From the NCBI GenBank assembly GCA_900543305.1, contig UQQZ01000083.1:1-9981 (forward strand): a stretch of 9,981 bases of DNA, read 5' to 3'. This document shows, piece by piece, positions 6,597-9,981 of this stretch. The position numbers were made by a program, and so were the translations under genes. How positions within the stretch are numbered: position 1 is the first letter of the stretch; the number at the start of each line of letters is the position of its first letter. This DNA is from an uncultured Oscillospiraceae bacterium (GTDB lineage Bacteria > Bacillota > Clostridia > Oscillospirales > Acutalibacteraceae). Under the pieces are notes generated by a model that worked only from the letters and a program-made list of their open reading frames with translations, did not search any database and was not told the DNA's origin.

Positions 6597-6809
6597 TTAA
6601 ATCAGGATACGGTTTGCCATATCCCGGTCCAGGGCCACACGGCTTTCCTTTACCTGGAGGATCAGGCTTCCGCCCAATTCGCTCACCACGGTGACATCGC
6701 TGTCCACCACAAATCCCAGCTCCGCCAAGTGCTGCCGCACCTGATCCTTGCCGGTGATCCGCAAAACCGTAACGGTTTCTCCCGGTTTTGCCATTGTCAA
6801 AGGCATCAT
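6597..6809 (-). CDS. feoA: FeoA family protein (first, divergent copy)
   Basis: A 70-residue FeoA-like SH3-fold protein at the head of the feo operon. The pattern KPGETVTVLRITG, then VRQHLAELGFVVDSDVTVV, then VKESRVALDRDMANRILI follows FeoA, but the central PLGDP motif is replaced by ELGGSLIL. It is more divergent than the following copy. Such paired FeoA proteins are common before feoB in Clostridia, where one may serve a different role from the other. A GTG at 6815 opens the longest frame, but AAAGGGG lies 9 bases before the ATG at 6809 and only 3 bases before the GTG, so I take the ATG. Its ribosome site takes part in one of two competing leader structures. Confidence 0.9.
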   Translation of the reverse strand: MMPLTMAKPGETVTVLRITGKDQVRQHLAELGFVVDSDVTVVSELGGSLILQVKESRVALDRDMANRILI

Positions 6810-6818
6810 CCACACTAT

Positions 6819-6871
6819 CCCCTTTCCATTGTTGGTTAGTGTAATCTAACCAATCTGGCCAATGAAAGGGG
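6819..6871 (-). promoter_or_regulatory. Long inverted repeat in feo leader that includes the feoA ribosome site
   Basis: CCCCTTTC-C-ATTG (6819-6831) and CAATGAAAGGGG (6860-6871) are complementary over 12 bp with one unpaired base. In the RNA this would pair the Shine-Dalgarno AAAGGGG of the first feoA with sequence about 40 bases upstream. The 8-bp hairpin at 6832-6853 is enclosed within it. The upstream strand is also the 3' arm region of the 6865-6892 hairpin, so the two folds exclude each other. Confidence 0.5.
6832..6853. promoter_or_regulatory. TTGGTTAG-N6-CTAACCAA palindrome (operator candidate 1)
   Basis: Two perfect 8-bp arms are separated by TGTAAT. The palindrome lies in the transcribed leader of the feo operon, about 45-66 bases after the predicted start and just before the feoA ribosome site. 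Its core GGTTAG-N6-CTAACC is identical to that of the next palindrome, with centres 36 bases apart. A metal-dependent repressor of the DtxR/MntR kind is a reasonable guess; the regulator itself is not in the window. Confidence 0.6.
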
Positions 6872-6892
6872 TTAGGTTTCTCTAACCCCTTT
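6865..6892. promoter_or_regulatory. AAAGGGGTTAG-N6-CTAACCCCTTT palindrome (operator candidate 2)
   Basis: Two perfect 11-bp arms are separated by six bases, right after the predicted transcription start. The inner core GGTTAG-N6-CTAACC (6870-6887) matches candidate 1. A protein bound here would block RNA polymerase leaving the feo promoter. In RNA it would be a stable hairpin with a weak T tail, so a role as attenuator or 5' stabiliser is also possible. Confidence 0.6.
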
Positions 6893-6904
6893 TGGAATGA
6901 TCTA

Positions 6905-6933
6905 AGTTTAGTACAGGAATGGCCGTTTGTCAA
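6905..6933 (-). promoter_or_regulatory. Promoter of the feo operon
   Basis: On the minus strand a perfect TTGACA (6928-6933) and TAAACT (6905-6910) are 17 bases apart. AT-rich DNA upstream (6946-6963) resembles an UP element. The predicted start near 6898 leaves a leader of about 90 bases before the ATG at 6809, which holds both palindromes. Confidence 0.8.
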
Positions 6934-6991
6934 GAGCTTCTCGGCAAATTTTAGAAAAAAGTTAGTTGGCGCTATCATGGCCTTTCCCCAC

Positions 6992-7023
6992 AAAAAAGGG
7001 ACCGGGTGCCTCCCGATCCCTTT
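6992..7023 (-). terminator. Intrinsic terminator of the lar operon
   Basis: On the minus strand AAAGGGATCGGG (7012-7023) pairs with CCCGGTCCCTTT (6995-7006), a 12-bp stem with one T-G wobble and a 5-base loop, followed by six T residues (6992-6997, three of them shared with the stem). A second short GGGGC/GCCCC hairpin (7024-7038) precedes it, starting 7 bases after the larC stop. This separates the lar and feo transcripts. Confidence 0.92.
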
Positions 7024-7045
7024 GGGGCACAAAGCCCCTTTATCC

Positions 7046-8416
7046 TTAAAGCAATGTTTTTACCTGTTCCAAGGTCATATTCTGTTCCCGGGCAATCTTG
7101 GCCAGATCTTCATACTCGGGTTTTTCCCGGGTGACTCCCCATCCGCTGGAAACCTTGATTCTCACCGGTCCATAAGGCGTCTCCACCTGTCGCTGGGTCC
7201 GCTCCAAGGTGTACCGGGGGCAAGAATGCTCCCGCACTCCCAAGGTAGTGGTGTGGGCAAACAGTAAGGAAAGCATTTTTTCCCGGTCCTCTTCCCGACA
7301 CAGACAGGTGAGCATCACTCCGGGCCGGTTCTTCTTCATGCCGATGGCCTGGGTAAACGCATCCAGGGCTCCGGCTTCCAACAGACGCTCCATGGCAAAC
7401 CCTACAGCCTCCGGGGTAGTATCGTCCAGATTGCAGCTCAATTCCACCACCGTCTCCTGGCTTCCTCCAAAGCCGCTTTCTCCCAACATGGCACGCACAC
7501 AGTTGGCCCGCTCAAATTCCTTGGTACCCATGCCATAGCCCACCTGTTTCACTTCCATCAGAGGGGCGGGGCCGAAGCGCTGGACAAAATGTTTCAGCAG
7601 GGCGGCGCCGGTAGGAGTGCACAGTTCTCCTGGAACCGCTCCCCCATAGGTGGGTACCCCCTGGAGAATATAGGCCGTAGCAGGGGCGGGAACCGGCAAA
7701 ATCCCATGGGCACACCGGACCTGTCCCGATCCCACATGAACCGGGGAAGCCAAAATCTCCTGGGGCGCCAGATCGTGAATCAGCCAGCAAACCGCCACCA
7801 CATCCGCAATGGCATCCAGGGTACCTACTTCGTGGAAATGAATCTCCTCCACCGGACGTCCATGGGCATGGCTTTCCGCTTGGGCAATCAGTTGATACAC
7901 CGCCTCCGCGTCCTGGCGCACAGACTCCGGAATCTGCAGATGGGACAAAATGTGGCGAATGTCTCCCATACCCGCATGATGATGACCGTGGGCATGTCCG
8001 TGATCGTGGGAATGCTCGTGGTCGTGGGGATGATCATGATCGTGGGGATGATCATGATCGTGAGGGTGCTCATGGTCATGGGGATGGTCGTGGTCGTGGG
8101 GGTGATCATGGTCGTGGGGGTGATCGTGATCGTGGGGGTGATCATGATCGTGGGGGTGCTCGTGATCATGGGGATGGTCGTGGTCGTGCAGCCCCACATC
8201 CTGACTTTCCTCTTCTTCCCCAAATACCTTCACAGACACATGGGTTCCGGTAATGCCGCATTTCACATTGGGTTGGGCACTGACTTCCACTCCAGGAAGC
8301 CCCATGTGATTCAGACGTTCCACAAACCCCTTGGGATCGGGATGGAGTTCCAACAGGGCAGCAGTGAGCATATCCCCCGCAGCGCCCATATTACATTCCA
8401 AATACAACGTTTTCAT
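7046..8416 (-). CDS. larC: Nickel pincer cofactor biosynthesis protein LarC
   Basis: LarC is the CTP-dependent cyclometallase that inserts nickel into the pyridinium bis-thiocarboxylate nucleotide to finish the nickel-pincer (NPN) cofactor. The 456-residue protein has the N-terminal ECNMGAAGDM motif (7-16), EEIHFHEVGTLDAIADVV (190-207), VPGELCTPTGAALLK (261-275), VGYGMGTKEFERAN (292-305) and the nucleotide-binding C-terminal half with NLDDTTPEAVGF (329-340) and IGMKKNRPG (358-366). Between the first two motifs, residues 77-147 form an extraordinary His-rich insert with 37 His in 71 residues. Nine consecutive units are HPHDHD or HPHDHE, which likely bind or store Ni2+. In Lactobacillus plantarum larC is split into two frames joined by frameshifting; here it is one continuous frame. 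AAAGGAG lies 8 bases before the ATG. It is the last gene of larE-larB-larC, 32 bases after larB. Confidence 0.95.
   Translation of the reverse strand: MKTLYLECNMGAAGDMLTAALLELHPDPKGFVERLNHMGLPGVEVSAQPNVKCGITGTHVSVKVFGEEEESQDVGLHDHDHPHDHEHPHDHDHPHDHDHPHDHDHPHDHDHPHDHEHPHDHDHPHDHDHPHDHEHSHDHGHAHGHHHAGMGDIRHILSHLQIPESVRQDAEAVYQLIAQAESHAHGRPVEEIHFHEVGTLDAIADVVAVCWLIHDLAPQEILASPVHVGSGQVRCAHGILPVPAPATAYILQGVPTYGGAVPGELCTPTGAALLKHFVQRFGPAPLMEVKQVGYGMGTKEFERANCVRAMLGESGFGGSQETVVELSCNLDDTTPEAVGFAMERLLEAGALDAFTQAIGMKKNRPGVMLTCLCREEDREKMLSLLFAHTTTLGVREHSCPRYTLERTQRQVETPYGPVRIKVSSGWGVTREKPEYEDLAKIAREQNMTLEQVKTLL
8015..8176 (-). repeat. 18-base coding repeat of larC (nine HPHDH[D/E] units)
   Basis: Nine tandem 18-base units encode residues 81-134 of LarC as HPHDHD or HPHDHE, flanked by looser His-Asp and His-Gly units. 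Two adjacent units are identical, but most differ at third codon positions (CAT/CAC, GAT/GAC) while the amino acids stay the same. This suggests a protein kept under selection rather than a very recent slippage expansion. The tract may still vary in copy number between strains. Confidence 0.9.
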
Positions 8417-8448
8417 GAAACCTTCTCCTTTATGGTGGTAAAATTACT

Positions 8449-9195
8449 TTACAGGTGATTGATCATACTGGCCAGATAACCGGCCCCAAAGCCGTTGTCG
8501 ATGTTGACCACGCTGACGCCGCTGGCGCAGGAATTGAGCATGGAGAGCAGCGCTGCCAGACCTCCAAAGGCCGCCCCATAGCCCACACTGGTGGGAACGG
8601 CGATCACCGGGCAATCTGCCAGCCCACCGATCACGCTGGCCAAAGCGCCCTCCATGCCCGCAATGGCGATGATTACCCGGGCGCTCATAATGTCTTCCAG
8701 GTGGGAAAGAGTCCGATGCAGCCCAGCCACCCCCACGTCGTACAGGCGGGTAACCGAGTTGCCCAACACCTGAGCCGTGAGGGCCGCTTCTTCTGCTACC
8801 GGCATGTCACTGGTACCACCGGTAGCCACCACAATGGTGCCCTTTCCGCTGGGAGCAGGCATATCGCCTACAATGCCTACCTGACCGATCTCATGGTAAT
8901 GGAGGGGCAAAGTCTCCCCCACCAATTGGGCCGCTTCCTGGGACATCCGGGTGATCAAGATGGCCTTTTCCCCGGTCTCCCGCATGGAGGCAGCAATGTC
9001 CCGAATCTGAGCCGGCGTTTTCCCTGCCCCGTAGATCACCTCCGCCGCTCCTTGGCGGAGCCCACGATGATTGTCCACCTTGGCAAACCCCAACTCCCGG
9101 AAGGGTTCCATTTTCAAGGCAAGCACTGCCTCATCCACCGTGCGGGTTCCCTGAGCTACCTGCTCCAGCAACTTGCGAATTTCCTGTTGATCCAT
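8449..9195 (-). CDS. larB: Nickel pincer cofactor biosynthesis protein LarB
   Basis: LarB is a PurE-related carboxylase/hydrolase. It carboxylates nicotinic acid adenine dinucleotide at C5 and releases AMP, giving the pyridinium-3,5-biscarboxylate mononucleotide that LarE uses. The 248-residue protein has the family's N-terminal DNHRGLRQGAAEVIYGAGKT (41-60) and the PurE-like core VVATGGTSDMPVAEEAA (122-138), YDVGVAGLHR (152-161), AGMEGALASVIGG (179-191), VPTSVGYGAAFGG (200-212) and NIDNGFGAG (231-239). Cys223 in MLNSCASGV fits the active-site cysteine reported to bond the substrate in the Lactobacillus enzyme. The frame opens at 9216, but the ATG at 9195 has AAAGGAG about 7 bases upstream and matches the family start. 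It lies 35 bases after larE and 32 before larC, so the three are one operon. Confidence 0.96.
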   Translation of the reverse strand: MDQQEIRKLLEQVAQGTRTVDEAVLALKMEPFRELGFAKVDNHRGLRQGAAEVIYGAGKTPAQIRDIAASMRETGEKAILITRMSQEAAQLVGETLPLHYHEIGQVGIVGDMPAPSGKGTIVVATGGTSDMPVAEEAALTAQVLGNSVTRLYDVGVAGLHRTLSHLEDIMSARVIIAIAGMEGALASVIGGLADCPVIAVPTSVGYGAAFGGLAALLSMLNSCASGVSVVNIDNGFGAGYLASMINHL

Positions 9196-9230
9196 TGTTG
9201 TCTCCTTTCCCCACATTCCGTCTGGAGTCC

Positions 9231-9974
9231 TTACCGCTCCTTTAAATCCAACAGCACCGTCTCAAACCAGGGCGCCAAGTTTCGGCGGATCGTCTCCCGC
9301 AGCTCCACTGCCCGCGGCAACTGATCTGCCGGCAGCTGAAGCCGTGCCGCCCCGTGAAAAACTCGCACCCGCAGGTCGGAGAATCCCAGACCCTGCAGCG
9401 CTTCTTCCCCCAATTCCACGCGCCGGAGTGTATCCGGCTGGATGATTTCTCCGGTGGGAACCCGGGTGGCAAGGCAGGCATAGGCAGGTTTATCCCAGGT
9501 AAAAAGGCCTGCGGCTTTGGACCGCCTGCGCACCTCCTCTTTGGTAATACCGCATTCCCGCAAAGGGGAACGGACGGACAACTCTCCCAAGGCCCGCATT
9601 CCAGGACGGTCTCCTGCGTCGTCGGAAGCGTTTGTGCCGTCCATCAAAACCGGGTAACCGTCTTTCACCGCCTGATCCCGAAGCCTGCCGAACAGTGCCC
9701 GCTTACAGTGATAACACCGATCCCCCGGATTGGCCGCAACCTGGGGCAGAGCCAAAATATCCACTTCCAGCACCGTCATCTCCACGCCCAGCTGGTCCGC
9801 CAGACGTTTGGCGTCTTCCAACTCGAACTGAGGTTGAAACGCCGTTTTTACAAAGTAGGGGCGCACTTGGGCCCCCTCCTTTAGGGCGGCATACAACAGA
9901 TAAGCGGAATCCACCCCTCCGGAAAATCCCAAGGCAACCCGGGGACATTCCCGGAAAAAATCTGTCAGGTCCAT
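9231..9974 (-). CDS. larE: ATP-dependent sulfur transferase LarE (nickel pincer cofactor biosynthesis)
   Basis: LarE activates each carboxylate of the LarB product with ATP and replaces it with a thiocarboxylate, making the sulfur ligands of the NPN cofactor. It belongs to the PP-loop ATP pyrophosphatase family. The loop is GFSGGVDSAYLL (16-27), followed by LMDGTNASDDAGDRPG (110-125), SPLRECGITKEEVR (136-149) and KPAYACLATRVPTG (162-175). Cys167 fits the position of the sacrificial cysteine in the Lactobacillus enzyme (Cys176). A CxxC pair (Cys87, Cys90 in DRCYHCK) makes three candidate cysteines, as reported for LarE versions that carry an iron-sulfur cluster and need not be sacrificed. Length is 247 residues. 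The ATG lies 7 bases from the window edge, so its ribosome site is cut off and a slightly longer start cannot be excluded. Confidence 0.93.
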   Translation of the reverse strand: MDLTDFFRECPRVALGFSGGVDSAYLLYAALKEGAQVRPYFVKTAFQPQFELEDAKRLADQLGVEMTVLEVDILALPQVAANPGDRCYHCKRALFGRLRDQAVKDGYPVLMDGTNASDDAGDRPGMRALGELSVRSPLRECGITKEEVRRRSKAAGLFTWDKPAYACLATRVPTGEIIQPDTLRRVELGEEALQGLGFSDLRVRVFHGAARLQLPADQLPRAVELRETIRRNLAPWFETVLLDLKER

Positions 9975-9981
9975 ACTTTCT

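Noticed and set aside
6902..6911. CTAA-GT-TTAG over the feo -10 as a fourth operator
   Set aside because: The half-sites and spacing differ from the GTTAG-N6-CTAAC set, and such a short AT-rich palindrome over a -10 box is expected by chance.
7976..8188. CRISPR-like or satellite repeat
   Set aside because: The units are contiguous 18-base in-frame codon repeats with no spacers, fully explained by the LarC His-rich insert.
7589..8458. Plus-strand frame with repeated Val-Gly-Met-Ile stretches that looks like a membrane protein
   Set aside because: The hydrophobic repeat is the reverse complement of the His-Asp codons of larC, so it is an artefact of that repeat.

Overview
The window holds ten complete minus-strand genes plus one gene cut by the left edge; nothing convincing is encoded on the plus strand. 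Family content, Gram-positive style Shine-Dalgarno sequences (AAAGGAG type), sigma-A-like promoters and compact intrinsic terminators suggest a moderately GC-rich Firmicute. A gut Clostridia/Oscillospiraceae-type bacterium is my best guess; this is inference and no marker gene is present.

In the direction of transcription (right to left) there are four blocks. (1) 9974-7046: larE-larB-larC, the complete biosynthetic set for the nickel-pincer nucleotide (NPN) cofactor of LarA-type racemases, closed by a strong terminator at 6992-7023. LarC carries a very long His-Asp repeat. The enzyme that uses the cofactor (LarA) is not in the window. (2) 6809-3906: feoA-feoA-feoB and a tiny Cys-rich FeoB-associated membrane protein starting with TTG, a ferrous-iron uptake operon. 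It has a recognisable promoter (6905-6933), a leader full of inverted repeats, and a terminator (3856-3891). (3) 3753-2196: nanE (ManNAc-6-P 2-epimerase) overlapping an RpiR/SIS-family regulator, behind a near-consensus promoter (3796-3824). (4) 2109-1: a zinc-dependent medium-chain dehydrogenase, a strong terminator, then a sugar-phosphate-isomerase-like TIM-barrel gene and the first 31 codons of a possible membrane protein. The dehydrogenase and the TIM-barrel gene each have an extended -10 promoter.

How the genes may work together: LarB makes the biscarboxylated pyridinium nucleotide, LarE adds sulfur and LarC inserts nickel. FeoB imports Fe2+ with FeoA proteins and the Cys-rich peptide as accessories. 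NanE feeds amino sugars into GlcNAc-6-P, and the adjacent RpiR protein probably senses a phosphosugar from that route. The dehydrogenase and TIM-barrel enzyme look like parts of a sugar or polyol oxidation route of unknown substrate.

The most interesting non-coding signal is in the feo operon. Three inverted repeats share the same architecture, GTTAG-N6-CTAAC. Two lie in the leader and one just upstream of feoB, suggesting a common iron-responsive operator. The leader repeats can also fold into two mutually exclusive RNA structures, one of which buries the Shine-Dalgarno of the first feoA.
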